A DNA stretch of 64,000 nucleotides, from contig CAZAMB010000001.1 in the NCBI GenBank assembly GCA_964486335.1, positions 1-64,000 of the forward strand. Direction: 5' to 3'. Every line of letters starts with the position of its first letter. Position 1 is the first letter of the stretch. Positions 27,401-35,257 of this stretch are shown in pieces. A program made the translations under genes and the position numbers. The notes beneath the pieces were generated by a model, which was not told the DNA's origin, made no database searches, and worked only from the letters and a program-made list of their open reading frames with translations. The stretch comes from CAZAMB01 sp964486335 (GTDB lineage: Bacteria; Planctomycetota; Phycisphaerae; UBA1845).

Positions 27401-28441
27401 ATGAAAAACAACCAACCACAACGACTTCGGGCCTTCACGCTGGTCGAAATGCTGGTGGTGATGGCCATCATCGCCCTCCTGTTGGCCGCGCTCCTTCCCG
27501 CCATCGGTGCCGTCAAGAACAGGGCCAAGATCGCCGCGACCAGCGCGAACTTCGGAGCCCTGAACACCGGCATCGAATCATACCGCGGCGAGCAGTCGCT
27601 CGGGTCCGGACTGCCGCCCTCCAGCAGTGACTACAAGGACAAGCCGCAGGAAATCGCCATTCCCACGGGTACGGGCGATTCGTCCACCGTTCGCGTCGCC
27701 GGAGCACACCTGCTGGCCATGGCGATGATCGGCGCCGACGCACTCGGCACGCCCGGATTCAAGGACATCGACAACGACGGCACCTGGTGGGACAACACCC
27801 ACAAGGACAAGACCGGCGGTATCTATTACGTTGACGAAACCACGGGCAAGGAAAAATATACGCGCTACGGTCCCTACGTCGACGAGAAAATGCGCGACCG
27901 CGCCAAGTCGCTCAAGGACCTCGCCGACAAGGGCGTGATCCTCAATGCCGACCCCGGCCAACCGCTGTTTCGCGGCGAGACCGGCGCGGCCCTGCTCACC
28001 TTCCTCGACGATTGGGACCACCCGATCCTCTACTACAAGGCTAGTCCGGCAACCAATCGGATGGTCTCTGATGCCGGCAACAACAAACCTGGCATCTTTC
28101 GACAAGAAGACAACGGCGTCATCACCGGAACCGCGGAAGGGCAGACGCAAGCCGACGGATTGGACTTTGGCGCGGGCAAGGAAAAAGACAAAGGCGGAGG
28201 GGGCACGGCCGTCTATCACTTTCTGGCCTCGGCCAAGGGGCCCGATCCGACCGACAAGGTGACGGACATCCTCGAAAAACCGGAGTGGCAGGACACCTTC
28301 GCCCGGTTCATTCTCGATCCCAAGACCAAGGCCCGTCCCACGCCCGTGCAGAAGGACTCGTATTTGCTCATCAGCGCCGGACCCGACGGACGTTACGGAA
28401 CCGCCGACGACATCACCAACTGGACGAGAGAACAAAACTAA
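27401..28441 (+). CDS. Pseudopilin 2 (GspG-like, Ala at -1)
   Basis: A 346-residue pseudopilin with a short leader (MKNNQPQRLRA) followed by FTLVEMLVVMAIIALLLA. The residue before the cleavage site is Ala, not the usual Gly, which some prepilin peptidases tolerate. Its C-terminus SYLLISAGPDGRYGTADDI nearly repeats that of the upstream protein, and an internal DTFARFILD parallels ETFARYIVD there, so the two are diverged duplicates. The start is ATG 27401, 40 bases after the previous stop; earlier codons in this frame are shadow. Confidence 0.85.
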   Translation: MKNNQPQRLRAFTLVEMLVVMAIIALLLAALLPAIGAVKNRAKIAATSANFGALNTGIESYRGEQSLGSGLPPSSSDYKDKPQEIAIPTGTGDSSTVRVAGAHLLAMAMIGADALGTPGFKDIDNDGTWWDNTHKDKTGGIYYVDETTGKEKYTRYGPYVDEKMRDRAKSLKDLADKGVILNADPGQPLFRGETGAALLTFLDDWDHPILYYKASPATNRMVSDAGNNKPGIFRQEDNGVITGTAEGQTQADGLDFGAGKEKDKGGGGTAVYHFLASAKGPDPTDKVTDILEKPEWQDTFARFILDPKTKARPTPVQKDSYLLISAGPDGRYGTADDITNWTREQN

Positions 28442-28467
28442 CGATCGAAGAGAGAAAAGAGAAAAGT

Positions 28468-29484
28468 ATGGTTCGCCGGGCGACGATCTCATTTCAGTCC
28501 TCTCATTTCCCGCTTCGCACTTTGCCTGCAAAGCGGGCGCTGACCCTGGTCGAACTCCTGATCGTCATCGTCATCATCGGTGTGCTGCTTAGCTCCATCC
28601 TCGTGGCCGCGTCGCACCTCATCGGCCGATCGAAGGAGCAAAATACACAGGGAGTTTTGCAAATCGTTTCCGACGCCGTCGAGGAGTTCAAACGCGAGCA
28701 GATCGCCCGCGCGACGATCACGAAGAACTCCGCCTACAAGAAACGTTACGGCCTGTACCCGCCTGATGAACTGGAAGTCTTCACCGCCGAGGGTGTGCCG
28801 GTTCCAGCCGGAACGACAAAGACCGGGTCACTCGCCACGCCCAGCGGATCGGTCATTCTGCCCAAGCCGCCTTATTCGCCGATGCGCTTCTACGCCGATC
28901 GCTCCGATCTCGTCGCCGATGCGAATGAACATCGCGACCTGGCCGCATTGATCGTGGCCATCGAGACGCACGGCGACGCCTCGGCCGCGATCCTGGCCAA
29001 GCTGCCCGATCGCAACCTTTCGGCCGGCGCGCTGGGCGCCGACGGGAATCCGTCGCAGTTTCTGGACCGCCCGCAGGGCATCAATGGTGCGCCCAGCGGC
29101 GGTTGGGACGCCGACGACTTGCAGATTCGCTACATCCTCGACGACTGGGGCATGCCCATCAGCTACCTCGCCCAGCGGGACTGGGAGGAGGACAAGGAGG
29201 ACGAGCGGCGTTCGAAAAACCACCGCGGCTGGAACAAGGGATCGACGGAGATCGTTCGCCTCAACGGCGGCGTACCGGTGGTCTTTTCGTACGGCGCCAA
29301 CGGCAAGGATCAACTCACCTCGGAAATGATGGGGAACAGCGGAGCGGCGTCTCTCATCGGCGATTTTGAGCCCGAAGCGCCGTCAGCGTCGGACCAGGAG
29401 GACGTCATCGACCATCCCGCCAACGCCGACAACGTCTACGCCAATCCGGCGCTAAAGGAAAAACTTGCGAAGGGGATCGAGTAA
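28468..29484 (+). CDS. Pseudopilin 3 (Ala at -1)
   Basis: A 338-residue protein with a 30-residue leader ending LPAKRA|LTLVELLIVIVIIGVLL, so Ala replaces Gly at -1. The mature body is hydrophilic with an internal RSKEQNTQGVLQIVSDAVEEF helix. A poly-purine run AGAGAAAAGAGAAAAG directly precedes the ATG at 28468. It overlaps the next gene by one base (TAATG). It may fill a GspH/I/J-like role; no particular subunit can be assigned. Confidence 0.8.
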   Translation: MVRRATISFQSSHFPLRTLPAKRALTLVELLIVIVIIGVLLSSILVAASHLIGRSKEQNTQGVLQIVSDAVEEFKREQIARATITKNSAYKKRYGLYPPDELEVFTAEGVPVPAGTTKTGSLATPSGSVILPKPPYSPMRFYADRSDLVADANEHRDLAALIVAIETHGDASAAILAKLPDRNLSAGALGADGNPSQFLDRPQGINGAPSGGWDADDLQIRYILDDWGMPISYLAQRDWEEDKEDERRSKNHRGWNKGSTEIVRLNGGVPVVFSYGANGKDQLTSEMMGNSGAASLIGDFEPEAPSASDQEDVIDHPANADNVYANPALKEKLAKGIE

Positions 29485-30569
29485 TGACGGCCATTCGCAA
29501 ATTGCCAATCGCCAATATCGAGGTTCGATCACACCGGCGTTCCGTACCCATTAGCGGCCGACCAGCGCGTGCCGACCATCCGCTCGTTGCCTCATTGCCT
29601 CGTTGCCTTGCTGCCTTCACGCTGGTCGAAATGGTCATCGTCATCGGCATCGTCATCGCCCTGACCGGACTGGTTCTCCCTGCTGCGTCGCAGATGTGGC
29701 GCGATCGCAAGCTCTCCGACACCCAGAACATGGTCTCCGGCATGCTCATGGTCGCACGAGCGAAGGCGCTGGAGAGCACGGCGGGCGAGACCGGCCTGTT
29801 CTTTTATGTCGACGATCGCGGCGTTCAACACGCCGTCGCCATCGCACAGGACCCGAACGATCCCGGCGAATCCGATCCATCAAAAAAGATCGCGGACTGG
29901 CGCACCGCTCCCAAGTGGCGCAACGTGTTTACCGTGGCGCGCGACCGGACCTATGTCATCCCCGCGCCCATGCGCGTCGTTCCGAGATACATCGTTTGTG
30001 AGAGCCTCGGCACCGGGCCGACCTGCGAGGGCTATACCGAACCGTTTCAGTTGTTCACGATCGGCGAACTAAGCAATAATAAGTTCGTCGACGCCGACGT
30101 GGACAGCGACCACCACATCGGACAGCTTCATCGCAACTTTTTTTCAATCGTCTACACCACCGACGGCGAGCTGACGGTCCGCCGCGACGTGCTCATCCGC
30201 GACGTGGACGGTGATTACGATCCCACGAAATCCGGAGACGCGGCCGGCGAAGTGACCGGCCTCAAGGTGGGCATCACCGGTTCCAAAGACGTCTCGCGTT
30301 TTTACGATCAAGAGGACGTCACAACTCCGAAGGATATCGTGACGCCGTCGCAACCCGTCGATTTTCTCATCACCGACAAACAAAACAACGCCATCAACTT
30401 TCCCTCGGTCGACGGACTGCTCGTGTATGACGATGCTCTCTTCAACGAGATCACCGATGCGGCCGACAAGCGTCGGTTCTTGATGGAAACCTCGCGGGCG
30501 TTCTACATCCAGCGCATGACCGGCGCGGTCGTCCGAGGCCCGGTCGGGGAAGGACCGCCGACGCCATGA
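29484..30569 (+). CDS. Pseudopilin 4 (Ala at -1, GspH-like)
   Basis: A 361-residue protein. The mature N-terminus is FTLVEMVIVIGIVIALTGLV after a long leader of about 44 residues ending LAA. The leader contains KLPIANIEVRS, encoded by a stretch that resembles a tandem run of ATTGCCAATCGCCAAT. The N-helix is followed by VARAKALESTAGETGLFFY, reminiscent of GspH/FimT minor pseudopilins. It is coupled by the TAATG one-base overlap to the previous gene and by ATGA to the next, a tight operon. Confidence 0.8.
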   Translation: MTAIRKLPIANIEVRSHRRSVPISGRPARADHPLVASLPRCLAAFTLVEMVIVIGIVIALTGLVLPAASQMWRDRKLSDTQNMVSGMLMVARAKALESTAGETGLFFYVDDRGVQHAVAIAQDPNDPGESDPSKKIADWRTAPKWRNVFTVARDRTYVIPAPMRVVPRYIVCESLGTGPTCEGYTEPFQLFTIGELSNNKFVDADVDSDHHIGQLHRNFFSIVYTTDGELTVRRDVLIRDVDGDYDPTKSGDAAGEVTGLKVGITGSKDVSRFYDQEDVTTPKDIVTPSQPVDFLITDKQNNAINFPSVDGLLVYDDALFNEITDAADKRRFLMETSRAFYIQRMTGAVVRGPVGEGPPTP

Positions 30570-32200
30570 AGGCCCATTGTCGATTGCCGATCTCCGATTG
30601 CCGATTGGCAGAAACCGCATTCCGCGAGCCGCGGACTTCATTCCGCGCGGCGCCGCGCCCGGCATTCACGACTTCAAGCTCGCTGAGTCCGCGCCGGCAT
30701 TTCAGTCCATTCAACCATCGACGATCGACAATTACCAGAAGCTTTCGTGGCTCCGTGCCTCCGTGCCTCCGTGCCTTTTCCCTCATCGAGATGATGATCG
30801 CCATCGTTATCCTCGGCCTCGGCCTCATCATGACCGCCACCATGTTCCCCGTCGCGTGGACCCGTGCCCGTTCGCTGACCGAATACACGACGCAACGATC
30901 CATATCGGCCAGTGTCGATGCGGCCGTTTCGCTGCGTCTCCAGGCCGCCGGTCCGTCCCGCCGAAACGTTACCATCAGCGGCCAACCGACGCCGACGCAA
31001 CTTCTGGCGGCGGGAGGGATCGCCGGAGATTTCTTCTACGATCCCACGCTCGCTCAATACGGTCAGTCCGCGATCATCGCCTACAGCGACCGTCGTGTTC
31101 ACGCGCTCAATCTGGGAAACCTCCGGCCTTTCTTCGACCCCGATCCGGCCAAGCAGATCATGGACGAGGATCCCTGGCGGATCGAGCAGATGTTTGACAT
31201 TGAGAGTGACTACTGTCATCCGATTCTCGGCTGCGGCGTCGAGGTGTTCAACATCCCGCCGCCTGATCGATCGAAATATCTGGGCGAGTTTCTTATGAAC
31301 TCGTTTTACACCGCGCGGGCGACGCTGGAACAGCGCTTCCATCCGCCGCTCGATCCGATGCCGTCGGCCGCCGCCGACTCTCCTGAAATGGATCGCTGGC
31401 GCGATCGGCTTTCGAGCCGTCGTTATGCCTGGGGCGCCCTGCACCGATTGCGATCGCCCGTCGGTCCACCGCCGATTGTGAATCTGCCTCCGGCGGAGCT
31501 CGCCGCCGCTGTCGACGCGAGCGGCACCACCCGCGTTGTGGATCTCTACGTCGTGACGCTGCGGCGCGCCCAGCCGAGCCACCGCTTCGCCATTCAAAAT
31601 CTGTTGTTCGTGCCCAATCCTTACGACCGCACGTTCATCGCGGCGCCTCAATCTCTGGCCGCGAGGTTTGACGCCGTGCTGCCCGTCCCCTGGCGAGTGC
31701 AGATCGAACTTCCCAAAGCGCTCAACTTGCGCAATCCGCCGGTCGGTTCATCCGCCGGCGCGACCGGGGTTCCGACCGAGGTGCAGGTTCCGCCGGCGAG
31801 GTTTCCGGGTTCGGCGGATGCAAAACGGGTGCTCGCGGGAATGTTTCCGACGGGAACGCAGTTCGTCGATGAGGTGAATGGACAGATCTATCGAGTCACC
31901 AAGCGTCGGGAAGGTTTGCCCGGCACACCGACGGACGGATTCGCCTTTCTCACGTTGGATCGCGAACTGGTTTGGGAGGAGTTCGACGACAGCGACGACC
32001 CGGCGTTTCAAAACAACTTCGTTCCCGACTCCCAGGGTCGCGCGATATTGGACGCCGACGAGTTCATTCGCGCCGTCTGGGTCTACCCGCCGTCCGTCGA
32101 TCGATCGCAGTCCGCCAACGAAACGCTGCCGATCTTCGAGGATTCGTCGCCCGTGGTCGGCATCGACGTGCGGACGATCAGCCTCTCCCCGCCCGGCTGA
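30566..32200 (+). CDS. Pseudopilin 5 (PilV/GspI-like, Ala at -1)
   Basis: The largest pseudopilin, 544 residues if translation begins at the ATGA overlap (30566). The FSLIEMMIAIVILGLGLIM core begins at about residue 71, after a leader rich in Arg and Pro that includes a translated family I repeat. An in-frame GTG at about residue 64 (in the CCTCCGTGCCTCCGTGCC run) would give a normal short leader, MPPCLRA|FSLIE, so the true start is uncertain. The mature body is long and has no domain I recognise. It likely acts as a minor tip-complex subunit. Confidence 0.75.
   Translation: MKAHCRLPISDCRLAETAFREPRTSFRAAPRPAFTTSSSLSPRRHFSPFNHRRSTITRSFRGSVPPCLRAFSLIEMMIAIVILGLGLIMTATMFPVAWTRARSLTEYTTQRSISASVDAAVSLRLQAAGPSRRNVTISGQPTPTQLLAAGGIAGDFFYDPTLAQYGQSAIIAYSDRRVHALNLGNLRPFFDPDPAKQIMDEDPWRIEQMFDIESDYCHPILGCGVEVFNIPPPDRSKYLGEFLMNSFYTARATLEQRFHPPLDPMPSAAADSPEMDRWRDRLSSRRYAWGALHRLRSPVGPPPIVNLPPAELAAAVDASGTTRVVDLYVVTLRRAQPSHRFAIQNLLFVPNPYDRTFIAAPQSLAARFDAVLPVPWRVQIELPKALNLRNPPVGSSAGATGVPTEVQVPPARFPGSADAKRVLAGMFPTGTQFVDEVNGQIYRVTKRREGLPGTPTDGFAFLTLDRELVWEEFDDSDDPAFQNNFVPDSQGRAILDADEFIRAVWVYPPSVDRSQSANETLPIFEDSSPVVGIDVRTISLSPPG
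30624..30650 (+). repeat. REP-like palindromic element, family I, within the leader region of pseudopilin 5
   Basis: GCGAGCCGCGGACTTCATTC then CGCGCGG: the arms GCGGA/TCCGC pair as in the other copies. If translation begins at 30566 the element is translated (REPRTSFRAA); if at the later GTG, it is upstream. Confidence 0.7.
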
Positions 32201-32348
32201 TCGTCGTCACTGCGCTGATGTCTATAGAGCGCCTCCCACCGCCGTTCTCCTTGCCAAGGAGACCACGGGCTGTTGATTCCTTCGCGTGCCACTGCTCTTG
32301 GCCGGCAGGTTACGGTGAACTGATCGCCCAGACATCCCTTCGGCACGG

Positions 32349-32591
32349 TCAGCCTTTTCGCCGACGCGATGTTCGTCTTGAATTCCCGTTGGTGGTTTCG
32401 ATCGCGGCGATGTGAAGGAATGGCACGATGACTCGTCGGTCGGAATTGGGTTGGGCGATGAAAATGCCGCTCTTGAGCAGGGCGGCAAGGGCGCTGTCGC
32501 GAACTGAAAAACGGTCGCCGCTGCTTAGGCGAATGATGAACGGCTGAAACGGTTGTTGGTGAAGCAGCTCCTCGATCTCCTGGCGAATCAC
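32349..32591 (-). CDS. Small conserved protein, function unknown
   Basis: An 80-residue protein. Its N-terminus IRQEIEELLHQQPFQPFIIRLSSGD matches a pattern I associate with small bacterial proteins of about 80 residues (xPFQPFxIxLxxG, then FxVxxxxxA). The rest reads SVRDSALAALLKSGIFIAQP then IVPFLHIAAIET. No catalytic motif is visible. It lies downstream of the PDH genes on the same strand, with a gap of about 55 bases. Confidence 0.65.
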   Translation of the reverse strand: MIRQEIEELLHQQPFQPFIIRLSSGDRFSVRDSALAALLKSGIFIAQPNSDRRVIVPFLHIAAIETTNGNSRRTSRRRKG

Positions 32592-32646
32592 TTCGGACGC
32601 TTCCTTTCGTTCATAAATGCAGGACTTGTCGCTTGCTTGTCAAACG

Positions 32647-33957
32647 TCAATCCAGCAAGAACTTCGCCGGCGTTTCGAGGTAGCTCATGATCTCTCCCGC
32701 AAAGCGGGCCGCATTGGCTCCGTCTGTCGCCCGATGATCGAACGAAAGATTGAGCGGCAGTTTTAATGCCTCGGCTAGTTGCCCGTCCTTCACGAACGGA
32801 ACCTTGCGCGATCGTCCCATGCCGAGAATCGCCACCTCGGGATAGTTGATGATCGGCGTGCTGAACATCCCGCCCAGCGCTCCGACGTTCGTGATCGTGA
32901 ATGTCCCCCCGCGAAGATCCTCCACCGCGAACTGATTGGTCCGCACGCGCTCGGAGATTCCGCGAAGGGCGGCCGTGATGCCCCGCAGTGACAACTGGTC
33001 GGCATTGCGGATGACCGGAACGATCAAGCCTCGCTCCGTGTCCACCGCGACGCCCATGTTGACGTAGTCCTTGTAGACGATCTGTCCGCCTTCCATGTCG
33101 AAGCTGGAGTTGAAGATCGGGTATTTTCGCAGGGCGATGCACGTCGCCCGGATCACGAACGTCATCACCGTCAGCTTCGGATCGTTGTTCGTCGTTTCGT
33201 TAAGTCGCCGCCGAAGCTCGTCCAGTTCCGAAATGTCCGCCTCGTCGCTGTGCGTGACGTGTACGGCCGTGTACGCCGACCGCGACATCTGCGTCGCGAT
33301 CGTCTTGCGAATCTGGTTGATCGGTTCACGGAAAACGCGACCCCATTTGTCCTGATCGGGCGTGCCCGGAATCTGCGCCGTCGGTGCCGACGTCGTCCGC
33401 TTTGAGACCGGTGCTGTTGCTTGCTGTTCAGCCGATCGACTCGGCCCGCCTGTCGCAGCGCCGCCTGACTTGGTTCGTTCAAGGTCTTCTCGAACAACGC
33501 GACCGCCAGGCCCCGATCCGCGTATCGTGTCGATGTCCAGTCCCATCTCTCGGGCCAGCTTGCGCACCGCTGGCGCTGCCGGCGCCACCGTTGCCTCCCG
33601 CACCCGTTCCATGGCCGAACTCGTCACCGACGCCGCCGGCGCGACCGCCGGAACTGTGGTCGTTCGCTCCGCCGGCTTTTCGGCGCCCTTGGCCGGCGGC
33701 GCTTTCGCCGCTCCGTCGCCGCTTTCCTCGAACGTAACGATCACCGCGCCCACGTTGACCGTCTGGCCTTCCTTAACGTGAATCTTCTTGGCCACGCCCG
33801 CATACGGCGATGGAATCTCGACGGCCGCCTTGTCTGTCTCGACTTCCATCAGGTACTGGTCCGACTCGATCCGATCACCTTCCTTGACCAGAAGGCGAAT
33901 GATCTGAGCCTCGGCGATTCCCTCGCCCAGATCAGGCAACGTGAATTCCTTGGGCAT
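32647..33957 (-). CDS. 2-oxo acid dehydrogenase E2 (dihydrolipoamide acyltransferase)
   Basis: A 436-residue E2 subunit. The N-terminal lipoyl domain has the lipoylated Lys 43 in VETDKAAVEIPSPYAG. A Pro/Ala-rich linker follows, then a peripheral subunit-binding domain (PAVRKLAREMGLDID, GSGPGGRVVREDL) near 130-160. The catalytic domain ends in SFDHRATDGANAARF with His 408 and Asp 412 of the HxxxDG motif. One lipoyl domain is typical of many bacteria. With E1-beta upstream it forms part of a pyruvate or branched-chain 2-oxo acid dehydrogenase complex. GGGAGC lies 8 bases before ATG 33957. Confidence 0.9.
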   Translation of the reverse strand: MPKEFTLPDLGEGIAEAQIIRLLVKEGDRIESDQYLMEVETDKAAVEIPSPYAGVAKKIHVKEGQTVNVGAVIVTFEESGDGAAKAPPAKGAEKPAERTTTVPAVAPAASVTSSAMERVREATVAPAAPAVRKLAREMGLDIDTIRGSGPGGRVVREDLERTKSGGAATGGPSRSAEQQATAPVSKRTTSAPTAQIPGTPDQDKWGRVFREPINQIRKTIATQMSRSAYTAVHVTHSDEADISELDELRRRLNETTNNDPKLTVMTFVIRATCIALRKYPIFNSSFDMEGGQIVYKDYVNMGVAVDTERGLIVPVIRNADQLSLRGITAALRGISERVRTNQFAVEDLRGGTFTITNVGALGGMFSTPIINYPEVAILGMGRSRKVPFVKDGQLAEALKLPLNLSFDHRATDGANAARFAGEIMSYLETPAKFLLD

Positions 33958-34087
33958 CTGCTTGCTCCCACCTTTGACAAAGTTCAAATTGCCAAGTCCA
34001 ACGTTCGAGGGACGGATGAACCACCGCGACTTGTCCTGGAACGATTCTGGTGGTTATTGAACTTCGAACTTCGCACTTTCCATTGAC

Positions 34088-35068
34088 TCAATACGCGAGT
34101 ACTTCCCTCGCCGCGTGCGCGACCCGGTCCGCATTCGGCAAGTACGCCCGTTCCCGCGCGAAATAAGGAAACTGAACGTCGTATCCCGTGATTCGACGAA
34201 TCGGCGCTTCGAGATGCATCAGCGACTCCGTTTCAACGATTCTCGCCACAACTTCGGCGCCGATTCCGCATGTCCGCGGTCCCTCATGAATCACCACTGC
34301 CCGTCCGGTCTTGCCAACCGACTGCGAAACCGTGTCCGTGTCCAATGGCGACACCGTGAGCAGATCGACGATCTCGACCGAGACGCCCTCTTCGGCCAGG
34401 TCCTCCGCGGCTTCCAGCACGGGTCGCATCATCGCTCCATACGAAATCAGCGTGATGTCCTTCCCCTCGCGCACGACCTGTGCCTTGCCGATCGGCATCC
34501 GCTCCGGCTCGTCGGGAACCTCTTCCTTGAACGACCGATACACTTGCTTGGGTTCAAAGAAAATGACCGGGTCCGGACTCCAGATCGATTCCAGCAAGAG
34601 TGCCCTCGCATTTCGCGGGCCCGACGGAATCACCATTTGAATCCCCGGCGTGTGCGCATAATAAGCCTCGCGGCTTTCGCTGTGATGCTCCACCGCGCGA
34701 ATCCCGCCGCCGTACGGCATCCGAATCACCATCGGCAGCCCGAACCGCCCCCGTGTCCGATTCCGAAACCGCGAAACGTGCTGCTCCACCTGGTGAAACG
34801 CCTGGTAAAAGAACCCCGAAAACTGCATCTCGGCCACCGGCTTGAGTCCGTAGATCGCCATCCCGATCGCGCCGCCCACGATCGCCCCTTCGGCCAGCGG
34901 CGTGTCAATCACCCGCTTGGGGCCGTACCGCTTGAGCAGGTCGGCGGTGACCCGAAAAACGCCTTCGTCCTTGCCGATATCCTGCCCCAGCAGCACCACC
35001 GTGTCATCGGTGCGCAGGGCCTCATCGAGGGCCTTGTTGACCGCCTGGACCATTGTCAGATTCGCCAC
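34088..35068 (-). CDS. 2-oxo acid dehydrogenase E1 component, beta subunit
   Basis: A 326-residue transketolase-type beta subunit. MANLTMVQAVNKALDEAL opens it, KRVIDTPLAEGAIVGGAIGM carries Glu 60, which activates the TPP cofactor, and FRNRTRGRFGLPMVIRMPYG and SVEIVDLLTVSPLDTDTV follow. It needs an alpha subunit (E1-alpha) for activity; none is adjacent in this window, nor is E3. It lies upstream of E2 in the same direction, separated by about 130 bases. The start is ATG 35068. Confidence 0.9.
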   Translation of the reverse strand: MANLTMVQAVNKALDEALRTDDTVVLLGQDIGKDEGVFRVTADLLKRYGPKRVIDTPLAEGAIVGGAIGMAIYGLKPVAEMQFSGFFYQAFHQVEQHVSRFRNRTRGRFGLPMVIRMPYGGGIRAVEHHSESREAYYAHTPGIQMVIPSGPRNARALLLESIWSPDPVIFFEPKQVYRSFKEEVPDEPERMPIGKAQVVREGKDITLISYGAMMRPVLEAAEDLAEEGVSVEIVDLLTVSPLDTDTVSQSVGKTGRAVVIHEGPRTCGIGAEVVARIVETESLMHLEAPIRRITGYDVQFPYFARERAYLPNADRVAHAAREVLAY

Positions 35069-35174
35069 GGAACCACCTCCCGGCCTTCACAAACTCCAAT
35101 TCGAGAAGGGACTATACCTGCTTTTTGCCCGGCTCGAAAGTCGCCCTGTGAGTTCGTTGAAGTGGGCCTCGATG

Positions 35175-35200
35175 GGCCGTGGCACCGGTTTCCAATCGCG
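35175..35200 (+). repeat. Degenerate GTGGCACCGGTTTCC element (family III, half copy)
   Basis: GGGCCGTGGCACCGGTTTCC then AATCG matches the 5' half of the family III palindrome (see 51005-51050), but the right arm is lost. It lies between the PDH and glycosyltransferase genes. Confidence 0.6.
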
Positions 35201-35257
35201 CAAAACAGCGGTCGATGACCCGTGCCTCATCCGCTTGACCCGGCGGTCAGTTTCTGA

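Noticed and set aside
28285..28467. Extension of pseudopilin 3 upstream of its ATG
   Set aside because: The upstream part is a shadow of the preceding gene; ATG 28468 gives a proper leader.
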